Source: Paractinoplanes durhamensis (GTDB lineage: Bacteria; Actinomycetota; Actinomycetes; Mycobacteriales; Micromonosporaceae). Taken from it: DNA of 64,000 bases. The DNA lies in contig NZ_BOML01000012.1 in the NCBI RefSeq assembly GCF_016862175.1, positions 62,001 to 126,000 of the forward strand. The letters run 5' to 3'. Positions 33,355 through 42,695 of this stretch are shown in pieces. The position numbers and the translations under genes are program-made. Below the pieces are notes generated by a model. It was not told the DNA's origin. It did no database searches and was given only the letters and a program-made list of their open reading frames with translations. How positions within the stretch are numbered: position 1 is the stretch's first letter; every line of letters begins with the position of its first letter.

Positions 33355-34847
33355 CGGGTCACCTGCTGGGCGAGCAGGTGGAAGCCGCGGTGCGCGACCT
33401 GCGCGATCCGGGACTGGGCCGGGCCGGCGCCGGCCACCGCGTACACCCGCCACCGGTTCGCGGCGTCGCGGGCGGCCGCGGCGAGCTCGTCGGCGCTCGC
33501 GTTCGGCAGCCGCAGGATCCACCGCGGGTCCTCCGAGGTGGCCAGGCGGGTCAGCTCGGCCTCCCAGTCGGCGGGCAGCCGCACCGTGCCGGTGGCGACC
33601 CGCTGGGCGGCGTCGAGCAGCCGCAGCCGGTGGTAGGCGGGGTCGCGCAGCAGCCGTTCGACGGCGTCGCGCAGGATCTCCCGGTCCTTCTCGTCGCGGG
33701 TGTGCCCGGCGAGCCGTTCGAGCCGGCCCAGCGCCCACCCGGCCTTGATCGCGTCGGCGCGCCAGCGGAACGACTCCTGCAGGGTCTGCCGCAGCCGCGG
33801 GAACCCGGACGCGGCGACCAGCCGGCGCACCAGCTCACCGGTGCTCAGCTGCGGGTCGGCCGCGTACTGCGCCAGGGCGAACCCGATGCCGTACAGGTCG
33901 AGCAGCGAAAGCAGGCGCTCCCGCTGGGCGGCGTCCAGCGGGGCCGGGCGGGTGCGGAACAGGTCGACCGAGGCGAGCATCACCCGCAGCTGCTCCATCG
34001 GCAGTTCCGCCAGCTCACGCAGGGCGGCGCCGTCGGCGGCGGTGAGCCGGCCCGCCTCGGCGGTCTCGGCCAGCAACGCCACCACCGGCACCACGTCGGA
34101 GACGGTGCGGGCGAGCAGGCCGGCCTGCTGCTCGGCGAGCGGCCCGGCCACCGGCCACGGGTCACCCGGCCCGCCGACCAGGGTGTCGACCTTGCCGAAC
34201 ACGCCGAGCGCGTTGATCGGGCTCGACGCGAGCCGGGCCGAGGAGTCCCGGAACGCGTCCAGGGCGCGCACGTCGTCGGCCCGGACCGCCTGGGTGAACA
34301 CGTAGACGACGGCCTCGGCCGCGGCGACCTCGCCGGCGGAGTCGGCGTCGATGTCGGCGTCGAACGGTGCGGTGGACACCCCGACCGCCTCCTCGGCGCG
34401 GGCCGACACCATCGTGTCGGTCGATGCCAGGCCCGGGGTGTCGACCACGGTCAGGTCGCGCAGCTTCTCGCTGGTGAGGGTGACGTCCACGTAGGCGACG
34501 CGGGTAGCGGGCACGCCCAGACGCTGCGGGATCATGCCGTCGTCGTCGAGCGGGAGGCTGATCCGCCGGCCGTCGCGGCACACCACATCGACCCGGTCGG
34601 CGGGCCCGTACCGGAAGCGGGTGACCACTCTCGTACATTCACCCACCGCCGTGGGTGCCACCCGCCGCCCGATCAGGGCGTTGACGAGTGTCGACTTTCC
34701 GGCTTTTAGACGACCGGCGATTGCGACGCGTAACGGCTCACCGAGACGCTCACCTATCTGTCTGAGCTGGCCACCGGCTTCCGGGCCGATCTTGCCGGCA
34801 ATCTCGTCACAGAGAGTGGCAACGGTCGAACTGAGGGGGCCGCTCAT
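33351..34847 (-). CDS. Dynamin-like GTPase, smaller (IniC/DynB-like)
   Basis: A 498-residue dynamin-family GTPase: G1 GRLKAGKST (about 45-53), switch Thr in VGECTRVVT, G3 VVDTPGLAST and G4 FGKVD. There is no obvious transmembrane segment; a helical stalk forms the C-terminal half. First gene of a three-gene operon with the larger GTPase and the acidic protein. The lengths of the pair match IniC and IniA, which work as a heteromeric membrane-remodelling couple. Confidence 0.88.
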   Translation of the reverse strand: MSGPLSSTVATLCDEIAGKIGPEAGGQLRQIGERLGEPLRVAIAGRLKAGKSTLVNALIGRRVAPTAVGECTRVVTRFRYGPADRVDVVCRDGRRISLPLDDDGMIPQRLGVPATRVAYVDVTLTSEKLRDLTVVDTPGLASTDTMVSARAEEAVGVSTAPFDADIDADSAGEVAAAEAVVYVFTQAVRADDVRALDAFRDSSARLASSPINALGVFGKVDTLVGGPGDPWPVAGPLAEQQAGLLARTVSDVVPVVALLAETAEAGRLTAADGAALRELAELPMEQLRVMLASVDLFRTRPAPLDAAQRERLLSLLDLYGIGFALAQYAADPQLSTGELVRRLVAASGFPRLRQTLQESFRWRADAIKAGWALGRLERLAGHTRDEKDREILRDAVERLLRDPAYHRLRLLDAAQRVATGTVRLPADWEAELTRLATSEDPRWILRLPNASADELAAAARDAANRWRVYAVAGAGPAQSRIAQVAHRGFHLLAQQVTR

Positions 34848-35026
34848 GTCGACTCGTCAGCCGTGCACACTGTCGGCGACAATGGCAAGACCACGGCTGT
34901 CACCTCTGCCCTCCCGCTCACGCGGCGAGCCGGTGCCCGCCACGGCACAGCCTACGGACGACCGTCCGGCACGGGATCCCGTGTTCGTGCCACAGCCGGT
35001 CGACGTAGCGAAGGGGAGGGGCCCAG

Positions 35027-37675
35027 GTGGCGGAAGATCTTGACCCGCTTGCCTCCGCCGCTGCCCTGCTGCACCGTCCCGGCCTGGTCGTGCTCACCGG
35101 CCCGCCCGGCAGCGGCCGCACCACCGGCCTGCGCCGGCTGACCGCCGAGGTGCCCGGCCCGGCGCACACCGGCGGTGGCCTGGCCATGCTGCGGTCCACC
35201 CCGGCCCTCGCCCTGTCCCGGGCGGTGCGGGCCCGGCTGCCGGCCCACGACGTGCACCTGCTCGCCGAAGCGGTCCGGTCCCGGGTGCGCGGTGGCCTGC
35301 TCGTTCTCGACGACATCCAGTACGCGGACCCGGCCACCCTGGCCGCGCTGCCGTTGTTGGCCGGCCACTGCCGGGTCCTGGTCGCGTTACGCACCCCGCA
35401 CCGGCTGCCCGGCCCGGTCGCCGACGCCCTGCGCGCCGCCGCTGCGGCCTGGCTGACCGTGCCGCCGCTCGACCGGGCGGCCGCGCTCGACCTGGCCCGG
35501 CGCACCGCCGGTGGCCTGTCCGAGGAGGCGCTGTCCGCGGTCGCCGACCGGGCCGGCGGGAACCCCCTCGCGATCACCGCGCTGGCCCGGCAGGCCGCGG
35601 CGGGCCGCGCCGCCGGGGCCGCGGGCATGGACCAGGTGGCGTACGCCATTGCCACCGCCCTGGCCGACCTGCCCCGCCCGGCCCGCACCGCCCTGGCCGC
35701 GCTCGGGCTGCTCGGCCGGCCCGCGCCGGGCGCGCTGCTCGGGGCCGGTGCCGCCGACCTGCACGCGGCCGGGCTGATCACCGCCGGGCCGGCCGGGTCA
35801 CTGCTGCCGACCTCGACGTATGTGGCCGAGACCGCGGCCGGGCTGCTCGACGCGGCCGGCCGGGTCGAGCTGCACACCCGCCTCGCCCAGCTCACCCCGC
35901 CGGCCGAGGCGGCCCGGCACCTCGCCGCCGCCGGTGACCTCGCCGGCGCGCACCGCACCGCCCTGGCCGCCGCCGATCAGGCGTCCGGCGGGGACCGGGC
36001 GGCGCTGCTGCTGTTCGCCTGCGACCTGGACACCCCGATCGACCCGCGGGTGCGGCTCGCGGCGGCCGACGCGGCCCTGTCCGCCGGGCGGGCCGCGGCC
36101 GCCGCCCAGGTGCTGACCACCGGCACCCCCCTCGGGGTCGAGGCCGACGTGCTGCGCGGGGAAGCCCTGCTGCAGGCCGGCTCACCCGCCGCGGCCCGGG
36201 CGGCGGTGTCCTCGGTGCCGGACGCGTCGCCGGCGCCGGTCCTCGCCGCCCGGGACCGGGTGCTGCTGCTCGCCGAACTCGCCACCGACCCGGCCGGCGC
36301 CCTCGACCTCGCCGGGAAGATCAGCGCCCGCTACCCGCACCCGCCGCAAGGGGTTGCCGCGGCGGTCGCGACCGTGCAGGCCGCCAACCACACGCCCGGC
36401 TGGGACACCGCGCTGGCCGCGGTCGCGACCGGCGGCGGCGACCCGCAGATCAGCCGGTGGACGGCGTGGCTGCTGGTCGAGCACCTCGCCGCCGACGGCC
36501 GGCTCACCGAAGCGGCCACCGCGGCGCTGCGGGCGGCCGACGACTGCGCCGCCGACCTGGCGTACGGCTGGCAGACCCGGTTCGCGGCGGCCGCGGACTG
36601 GGCGATCGCCCTGCACGGCAGCAGCCAGGTGATCCTGCCCCCGGCCGAATTCGGCTCGGACGGGCCGGGTGTGCCGGTTCCGGGTGGGTCGGTGTCGGGG
36701 CGGGCGCAGGTGCCGGCTCCGCACGCCGCCGGTAGCGGCGCGGTGAGCGTGCCGACCGCTCAGGCCGGCGCAGCGGCGGGTTCGGCCACTGCTGATGGGG
36801 AACGATCCGGCCGCGTACTCGAAGAAGGCGGGAACCTGATCCCGCAGGCCGGGCCCGATGATGTTCTCCGGCGGGCCGGGAACCTGACCGACCGGGCCAT
36901 CCCCGACGAAGCCCGGGGTTATGCGACCGCGGCGTCCGCGCTGGTCGAGGCCGACACCGGGTTGCTGGGTGCGGCACGTGCCCGGCTGGACGCGGGGCCG
37001 CAGCATCCGGCGACCCGATGGGTGGCGCGGGAGACCGCGTGGCTCGACGGGCAACCGGACCGGGCCGCCAAGGACACGGCCTCCGACAGCGCCGGCCTTC
37101 TCGCCGGGCTTCATGCGATCACGGCCCGATGGGCCGCCTACGATCTCGGCGCGGTGGGTGCTCCACCGATTCCGCCGGGGCTACCGACTCCCGCGCGGCG
37201 CACCCTGACCGCGTGGGCGACCGGTACCGGATTTGCGGCAGCCGCCGACGGGTGGCGGCCCGTCGCCTTGCGGGAGCAGGTGCGGTGCCTGCTCGCGGCC
37301 GGTTTGACCGAAGCCGACCCGGGCCGGGCCGTCGCCGCGCTGCTCGACGCCGAGCGGCTCGCCGACGCGGCCGGGCTGACCGTTCTCGCCGGGCGTGCCC
37401 GGCGTGGTCTGCGCCGGCATCATGTGCACCGCGACACCCGAAGCCCCCGTTCCGGGGACCAGCTGACCCGCCGGGAAACCGACGTGCTGCAGCTGGTCGC
37501 CGCGGGGGAACCGACCCGGCGCATCGCCGGGCAGCTCGGCATCTCCGCCGAGACGGTCGACACCCACATCCGCGCCGGCATGCGCAAGCTCGGCGCCAGG
37601 ACACGAACGGAAGCCGCCGCCCTCGCCTTCGCCACCTTCCCGAGTTCCCCAGAGATGCACAAGGATGGCCGGTGA
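35027..37675 (+). CDS. Large LuxR-family (LAL-like) transcriptional regulator
   Basis: An 882-residue regulator. The N-terminal P-loop NTPase has GPPGSGRTT at 25-33, with Arg31 where Walker A normally has Lys, and Walker B LLVLDDIQYAD. A TPR-like Ala-rich helical middle includes a Gly/Pro/Ser-rich insert (about 540-600). The C-terminal LuxR helix-turn-helix is LTRRETDVLQLVAAGEPTRR with IAGQLGISAETVDTHI. GTG 35027 follows AGGGGAGG. The missing lysine suggests weak or absent ATP hydrolysis. It is coupled by GTGA to a small HTH gene. Target genes are unknown. Confidence 0.85.
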   Translation: MAEDLDPLASAAALLHRPGLVVLTGPPGSGRTTGLRRLTAEVPGPAHTGGGLAMLRSTPALALSRAVRARLPAHDVHLLAEAVRSRVRGGLLVLDDIQYADPATLAALPLLAGHCRVLVALRTPHRLPGPVADALRAAAAAWLTVPPLDRAAALDLARRTAGGLSEEALSAVADRAGGNPLAITALARQAAAGRAAGAAGMDQVAYAIATALADLPRPARTALAALGLLGRPAPGALLGAGAADLHAAGLITAGPAGSLLPTSTYVAETAAGLLDAAGRVELHTRLAQLTPPAEAARHLAAAGDLAGAHRTALAAADQASGGDRAALLLFACDLDTPIDPRVRLAAADAALSAGRAAAAAQVLTTGTPLGVEADVLRGEALLQAGSPAAARAAVSSVPDASPAPVLAARDRVLLLAELATDPAGALDLAGKISARYPHPPQGVAAAVATVQAANHTPGWDTALAAVATGGGDPQISRWTAWLLVEHLAADGRLTEAATAALRAADDCAADLAYGWQTRFAAAADWAIALHGSSQVILPPAEFGSDGPGVPVPGGSVSGRAQVPAPHAAGSGAVSVPTAQAGAAAGSATADGERSGRVLEEGGNLIPQAGPDDVLRRAGNLTDRAIPDEARGYATAASALVEADTGLLGAARARLDAGPQHPATRWVARETAWLDGQPDRAAKDTASDSAGLLAGLHAITARWAAYDLGAVGAPPIPPGLPTPARRTLTAWATGTGFAAAADGWRPVALREQVRCLLAAGLTEADPGRAVAALLDAERLADAAGLTVLAGRARRGLRRHHVHRDTRSPRSGDQLTRRETDVLQLVAAGEPTRRIAGQLGISAETVDTHIRAGMRKLGARTRTEAAALAFATFPSSPEMHKDGR

Positions 37676-38211
37676 CCAGACAGCCCGACGCCCCTCGCCA
37701 CGTCGTCGCCAACCCGGGCGACGCCGACACCGTGCTGCGCCGCCTGATCCGCGACGGCTGGGTGGCCCGCGAAGGCTTCGCCCTGCCCGACCCGGCCTGG
37801 GACGTGACCGGTAACCGGCTCGTGCTGCACGGCCGGATCACCGACCCGGAAAGCCTGCAGCTGGCGGTCCTCGCGGCCGCGCGCGGTGCCGGCGTCGTGG
37901 CGATCTGCGACGCCGAGTCGACCCTGGGGAGGGCACTCGTGGACGATCTGACCCGGCTGGGCCCGGTCCGCCAAGGTCCGGCACCGGAGCCCGGCACCGA
38001 CGGCAACGCGGCCGCCGACCTGGTGCCGGAGCAGCGGGCGCTGCTCGACCGGCTCGCCGCCGGCGACACGATCGCGGCCGCCGCGGCGGCGGAGTTCCTG
38101 TCGCTGCGCACCGCCAACCGGCGCATCGCCGAGGCCCGCGCCCTGTTCGGGGTCCGCACCACCCGCGAAGCGGTCCTCGCCTACCTGCGGCAACGCGGCC
38201 CCGGCCAATAA
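37672..38211 (+). CDS. Small LuxR-like helix-turn-helix protein
   Basis: A 179-residue protein. The N-terminal 110 residues are unrecognised (VLRRLIRDGWVAREGF, then LQLAVLAAARGAGVVAICDA). The C-terminal 65 residues form a LuxR-like helix-turn-helix (PEQRALLDRLAAGDTIAAAA, then AEFLSLRTANRRIAEAR). Similar small proteins often follow LAL-type regulators. Its GTG overlaps the stop of the large regulator, so both are made together and may act as a pair. Confidence 0.72.
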   Translation: MTRQPDAPRHVVANPGDADTVLRRLIRDGWVAREGFALPDPAWDVTGNRLVLHGRITDPESLQLAVLAAARGAGVVAICDAESTLGRALVDDLTRLGPVRQGPAPEPGTDGNAAADLVPEQRALLDRLAAGDTIAAAAAAEFLSLRTANRRIAEARALFGVRTTREAVLAYLRQRGPGQ

Positions 38212-38328
38212 TCTCAGTGCCGTCTCAGCCCGGATCGACTACGGTCGTTTGGCTGACACCGCAGCGCGGCCCGCAGGACTAGGGTCGATGCGGCAGGATT
38301 CTGTTGCCGTCACGAGTCGGGGGCCGTC

Positions 38329-39189
38329 GTGACCTTTGCCGGGCCCACCCAGGCGTGGCCACGTGCGGCGCGCCTCGACGCACCGCGCGTCCTCGACCGG
38401 ATCTTCGCGATCACCGGGGTGCGGCTGGTCCTGGAAGGACCGTGCCCGGGCGGTGAGGTCGGCGCGGCCTATGTGCGCTGGCCAGACGGACGCCGGTCGG
38501 TGCTGACCGCGGCGCGGACCCAATGTGGTCCGCTCGCCGACCGGGCCCGCACGGCGGGGGTGCCGACCGCCCGCCACGAGCTGACCGCCCGCGTCGACGG
38601 GGTCCGGGTGGTGGTCCAGCAGCGGCTGCCGGGGGCGCCGCCGGCCACCGTCGACGCCGCCGTGGTGCGGCAGATGTTGCAGGTCAACGGCCAGCTCGCC
38701 GACCTGTTCGCCGGGCCGCCGCCGGAGCAGCCCGCCGAGCTGTATCTGACCGGCGACGGGCCCGGGTTCTGCCTGCACGGTCCCCTCGAAACCCACAGTG
38801 CCCGGTCGGCGCGGCTCCTCGCCTGGATCCGGTCGGTGGGTGCCTCGTCCGGGTCGCAGATGATCGGTGACGACCTGGTCCACATGGACTTCCACGCCGG
38901 GAACGTCCTCGTCGACGCCGGCCGGCTGACCGGGGTGGTCGACTGGGACGGCGCGGTCCGCGGTGACCGGCACCTCGACCTGACCACGCTGCGGTTCTAC
39001 CTCGGCGGGGTCGCGCCGCACCTGACCGGCATGGTCGACGACCGGCTCGCGCTGATCTCCGAACGCCGCCGCCGGGCCTACTGGGCGCACATGAGCCTGC
39101 GGCAGGTCGACTGGTCGATCCGGCACCACGACGCGGCCACCGTCGAGAAGTGGCTGACGGTCGCGGAAGAGGGCATGGCCGCCGGGTGA
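38329..39189 (+). CDS. APH/ChoK-like phosphotransferase
   Basis: A 286-residue kinase-like protein. The catalytic loop is HMDFHAGN (HxDxxxxN) and the metal site is VVDWDGAVRGD. The N-terminal lobe begins TQAWPRAARLDAPRVLDRIF and contains VVVQQRLPG. It resembles small-molecule kinases of the aminoglycoside-phosphotransferase superfamily; drug resistance cannot be assumed. The stop overlaps GTG of the following FAD oxidoreductase gene, so they form an operon. Confidence 0.78.
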   Translation: MTFAGPTQAWPRAARLDAPRVLDRIFAITGVRLVLEGPCPGGEVGAAYVRWPDGRRSVLTAARTQCGPLADRARTAGVPTARHELTARVDGVRVVVQQRLPGAPPATVDAAVVRQMLQVNGQLADLFAGPPPEQPAELYLTGDGPGFCLHGPLETHSARSARLLAWIRSVGASSGSQMIGDDLVHMDFHAGNVLVDAGRLTGVVDWDGAVRGDRHLDLTTLRFYLGGVAPHLTGMVDDRLALISERRRRAYWAHMSLRQVDWSIRHHDAATVEKWLTVAEEGMAAG

Positions 39190-40247
39190 AACCGGTCGTG
39201 GTCGTCGGTACCGGCATCGTGGGCGCGTCCATCGCCTATCACCTGGCCCGGCTCGGTGAGCCGGTCGTCGCGGTCGGCCGCGATGCCGGGGTGACGGCGG
39301 CGTCGTTCGGGTGGATCGGCGGCGACGAGCGCGGGGACTGGCCGGGCGGGGCGGCGGATCTGGCCGGTTCCGTGCTGGGCGATTGGCGGCGGCTCGCCGC
39401 GGAGGTTCCGGGGGTCGGGGTGCGCTGGACCGGGTCGCTGCGGTGGCCGGTCACCGGCGCCGGCGGCCCGGATGTCGATGACGTGCGTGTCGGCGGCCCT
39501 TATCAGGTCGGCGCCGCGGCGATCGGCTCGCTCGAGCCGCATCTGCGCGCACTTCCGGACCGGGCGATCTATGCCCCGGAGGATGGCGGTGTGGATCCGG
39601 CGGGAGCGGCTCGGGCGTTGCTGATCGCGGCCCGCGGTCTCGGCGCGCATGTGGTGAGCGGGGTTACCGTGCGCGGGATGCGGACCGGCGGGGTGGAGAC
39701 GTCGGCCGGGTTCCTCCCGGCGTCGGTTGTCGTGCTGGCGGCCGGGGCAGGAACCGTGCGGTTGGCTTCGTTGTCCCCCTCGCGCGGAGAGGCCCGGCTC
39801 GGTGCCACCTCGCCCGCGCTGCTGATCCGGGTGCGGGCACGGCACGCCGGGCTGGTGCGGGGGATCGTGGCCACGCCGGGCCTGGAGGTGCGCGAGGTCC
39901 GCGACCGGGACCTGCTGATCGCCGCCGCGCTCGCACCCGGGGGCCGGTGGTCGTGGTCCGAGCAGCGCGAGCTGGCCGCCAAGGCTCTGCACGAACTGGA
40001 AACCACGTTCGACGGCCCGCCGCCGCGGCTCGCGGGATGGCGGGTCGGGGTGCGGCCGATGCCTGGTGGCGGCCCGATCATCGGCCCGCTCACCCCGGAC
40101 GTCTACGCGGCCGTCATGCACTCGGGCGTGTGCCTCGCTCCCACCGTCGGCCGCCTGGTCGCCACCGAGATCGTCTCCGGCGCCGCCGCACCCTCGCTGG
40201 CCCGCTGCCGGCCGCTCAGCGCAGCCCACCCAGACGCTCAGGGTTGA
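39186..40247 (+). CDS. FAD-dependent oxidoreductase (DAO family)
   Basis: A 353-residue flavoprotein of the D-amino-acid-oxidase fold. The N-terminal dinucleotide motif is VVVGTGIVGASIAYHLARLG, the second conserved block VVVLAAGAGTVRLA, and the C-terminal FAD contact GWRVGVRPMPGGGPIIGPL. Such enzymes oxidise amines or amino acids. GTG 39186 overlaps the kinase stop. No neighbour identifies the substrate. Confidence 0.85.
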   Translation: MKPVVVVGTGIVGASIAYHLARLGEPVVAVGRDAGVTAASFGWIGGDERGDWPGGAADLAGSVLGDWRRLAAEVPGVGVRWTGSLRWPVTGAGGPDVDDVRVGGPYQVGAAAIGSLEPHLRALPDRAIYAPEDGGVDPAGAARALLIAARGLGAHVVSGVTVRGMRTGGVETSAGFLPASVVVLAAGAGTVRLASLSPSRGEARLGATSPALLIRVRARHAGLVRGIVATPGLEVREVRDRDLLIAAALAPGGRWSWSEQRELAAKALHELETTFDGPPPRLAGWRVGVRPMPGGGPIIGPLTPDVYAAVMHSGVCLAPTVGRLVATEIVSGAAAPSLARCRPLSAAHPDAQG

Positions 40248-40327
40248 CACAGGACACCAGGCAGCCGAGAACAACCGGAAGTGCGCGGTCCGGCCCGGCC
40301 CGGACTGCTGGGCGCGCAGCAGCCGGT

Positions 40328-41218
40328 CTACTCGGTTACCGCCCGCAGTACCTCGTCCCAGTAGGCGAAGCTGGTCGTGCCGTGCCCCGCCGCCGGGTAG
40401 AGCACCATCGTCGCCAGGGGGAGCCGGTCGGCCAGCCAGTGCCCGTGCGCGGCCGGGACGAGCCGGTCGTCGCCGCCGTAGTAGAGCCGCACCGGACACG
40501 TCACCGCGGTGACGTCGATGTCCCAGTCACCGCCCCAGGCGACGTTGTCGCGGGCGTAGCCGTCCGGGCGGGTCAGCGCCTCACGCAGGTCGGCCGCCCA
40601 GCTCAGCTTCTTCTCCCGGTCGAGCCAGCCCAGATCGGCGGCCGGCGCCCCGTCGAGATAGGCGTCGACCAGGGCCTCGTCGTCCTCGATGTCGAGCAGC
40701 CCACGATGGTCGGTGGTGAACAGGGCCCGGAACCCGGTCAGCGCCGCCTCGACGCGGCCCTGGTCGGCCAGGTCGAGCAGGTCACGTTCCGGGTCGCCGG
40801 GCACCGCCGGCCGCAGGCCACGCCACGGCCCGATGCCCGCCACCACCGCCACCCGGCTCACCCGGTGCGGCCCGGCCAGGGCGGTGGCCAGCGCATACGG
40901 CCCGCCGCCGGACACCCCGGCCACGCCGAACCGGGTGACGCCGACCTCGTCGGCGATCAGCATCGCGTCCGCACCGACCGACGTCAGGCTGGGCGCGGTG
41001 TCCGGGGTGGTGCCGTAGCCGGGCCGGTTCGCCGAGATCAGCCGCACCCCGCACCGGCGGGCCGCCGCCTCGACCAGCCCCGCCTGGTGCCGCGACCCGG
41101 GGGTGCCGTGCTGGAACAGCACCGGCACACCGTCGAGGTCGCCGCCTTCGCGGACCGCGATCCGCCGCCCGTCCGGCAGCGTCACCACACGTTCGACCGC
41201 CGCCGTCTGCGCCCTCAT
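40328..41218 (-). CDS. Alpha/beta hydrolase
   Basis: A 296-residue hydrolase with a complete catalytic set: oxyanion loop QHGTPGSRH, nucleophile Ser in GVSGGGPYAL, acid in YYGGDDRLVP and His in AAGHGTTSF. NRPGYGTT is the characteristic strand-4 loop. It is probably a cytoplasmic esterase or C-C hydrolase; substrate unknown. GATCAT seven bases before ATG 41218 supports this start over an in-frame ATG three codons upstream. Confidence 0.87.
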   Translation of the reverse strand: MRAQTAAVERVVTLPDGRRIAVREGGDLDGVPVLFQHGTPGSRHQAGLVEAAARRCGVRLISANRPGYGTTPDTAPSLTSVGADAMLIADEVGVTRFGVAGVSGGGPYALATALAGPHRVSRVAVVAGIGPWRGLRPAVPGDPERDLLDLADQGRVEAALTGFRALFTTDHRGLLDIEDDEALVDAYLDGAPAADLGWLDREKKLSWAADLREALTRPDGYARDNVAWGGDWDIDVTAVTCPVRLYYGGDDRLVPAAHGHWLADRLPLATMVLYPAAGHGTTSFAYWDEVLRAVTE

Positions 41219-41356
41219 GGCCGACATGATCGCACCGCCGGTACCGGACCGCCGAGTCCAACTGGACGCCAATCCGGTTACAGCTGTTCCGCGGCTTTGC
41301 CACCCGGGTGCACCGTTCGGATTTCGGCGCCGCCGCATGCGATTATTGACGGCCTT

Positions 41357-42190
41357 ATGGAGAGCTCTACCTGGCGGACCCCCACGATGTGGCGGTTCAT
41401 GCTGGTCCTCGGCCGGCTTCTGGTGTGGCCGCTGTGCCGGCTGCGGGTGTCCGGTGACGTGCCCGCGGAATTCCGGGGCCGCGCGGTGATCCTGGCCGCC
41501 AACCACGTCAGCCCGTTCGACCCGATCGTGATGACCGCCGCCTGCCACAAGATCGGTATCGCGCCGCGGATCCTGGCCACCGGCGGCATCTTCGACGCCC
41601 CGATCGCCGGGGCCGCGATGCGCGCGGCCGGGCACATCCGCGTCGACCGGGGCACCACCCGGGTCGCCGACGCGCTGCCGTCGGCCGCGGACGCCCTGGC
41701 CGGCGGGGCGATGGTGCTGGTCTACCCGGAGGGCCGCATCGGCCTCGACCCGTGGATGTGGCCGGAACGCGGCAAGACCGGCGTGGCCCGGATGGCGGCA
41801 CTGTCCGGCGCGCCGGTGCTGCCGGTCGCCCAGTGGGGTGCGCACGCCGTCCTGCCCTACGACACCCCGAACAACCTGCTCCGCTCGCTGTGGCAGGCGA
41901 TGCGCCACCGGCCGGTCGTGCACGTCCGCTTCGGGTCGAAGCCGGTTGACCTGTCGACGGTGACCGGCACCCCCGGCGCCCGCGCCATGCAGGCCACCCG
42001 CCTGATCATGGAAGGCATCGACGACACCCTCGCCCAGCTCCGCGACGGCGAGATGGAACTCCCGCACATCGTCGACGAAACCCGCACCCAGGACTACACC
42101 CGGGTCCGGCCGCGGCCCGGCCGGACCCTGCCGCCGCTGCCGGCCGTCGACCCCGGACCGTCGGTGTCGCCCGGTTCCGCCCCCGCCTGA
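41357..42190 (+). CDS. 1-acyl-glycerol-3-phosphate acyltransferase-like (PlsC family)
   Basis: A 277-residue acyltransferase. Motif I is NHVSPFDP (HxxxxD), motif II IRVDRGTTR, and motif III VYPEGRIG, normally FPEGTRS. Residues 11-30 form an N-terminal hydrophobic segment that would tether it to the membrane. It probably acylates a lysophospholipid or related acceptor. The C-terminal 45 residues are Pro-rich and outside the family core. Confidence 0.87.
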   Translation: MESSTWRTPTMWRFMLVLGRLLVWPLCRLRVSGDVPAEFRGRAVILAANHVSPFDPIVMTAACHKIGIAPRILATGGIFDAPIAGAAMRAAGHIRVDRGTTRVADALPSAADALAGGAMVLVYPEGRIGLDPWMWPERGKTGVARMAALSGAPVLPVAQWGAHAVLPYDTPNNLLRSLWQAMRHRPVVHVRFGSKPVDLSTVTGTPGARAMQATRLIMEGIDDTLAQLRDGEMELPHIVDETRTQDYTRVRPRPGRTLPPLPAVDPGPSVSPGSAPA

Positions 42191-42242
42191 CACCCGAACT
42201 GCCATCCTCGGGGTGGACGGGCGCCGCGCAGAAGGGCAAAGC

Positions 42243-42695
42243 ATGGGGTTCTTCGGGACATACCTCTACGACGGCGAACACTGGCACGACGCCGACCCCG
42301 ACAGCCGCCCCACCGACGACCGGCCATGGATGCTGCTCGACATCCACGACAGCGACTTCACCATCGTCACCTACGACCCGGCCCCGCCCGGCGCGGGCAC
42401 CGCCTACCTCGGGATCACCCCGCGCACCTACTTCGAGGACCCGGCCGCGTCCGCCCCGACCGACGTCTTCCGCGAAGCGGCCGGAATCGCCGCCTGGCGG
42501 TCCCTGCTCCACCCCGGCGGTGACCAGCTCGCCACGGAGGAGCAGATCGTCACGTTCCTCGCCCAGGACGTCGACCCGGAGGACGACGACCTGGATGACG
42601 GCGACCTCGACGACGCGGAAGTCTTCGCCGAGGTGAAGACCGCCCGCTTCGTCACCGCTCTCGGCCTGCCGCTACCGCCCGACCTCGACACCTGA
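42243..42695 (+). CDS. Conserved hypothetical protein, acidic
   Basis: A 150-residue soluble protein of unknown function beginning MGFFGTYLYDGEHW. The first 100 residues look globular (PWMLLDIHDSDFTIVTYDPA, YLGITPRTYFED). A stretch near 115-130 is almost all Asp and Glu (DPEDDDLDDGDLDD). AGAAGGG about 8 bases before ATG 42243 supports this start. Its 3' end overlaps the convergent gene by 24 bp. No domain recognised. Confidence 0.65.
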   Translation: MGFFGTYLYDGEHWHDADPDSRPTDDRPWMLLDIHDSDFTIVTYDPAPPGAGTAYLGITPRTYFEDPAASAPTDVFREAAGIAAWRSLLHPGGDQLATEEQIVTFLAQDVDPEDDDLDDGDLDDAEVFAEVKTARFVTALGLPLPPDLDT

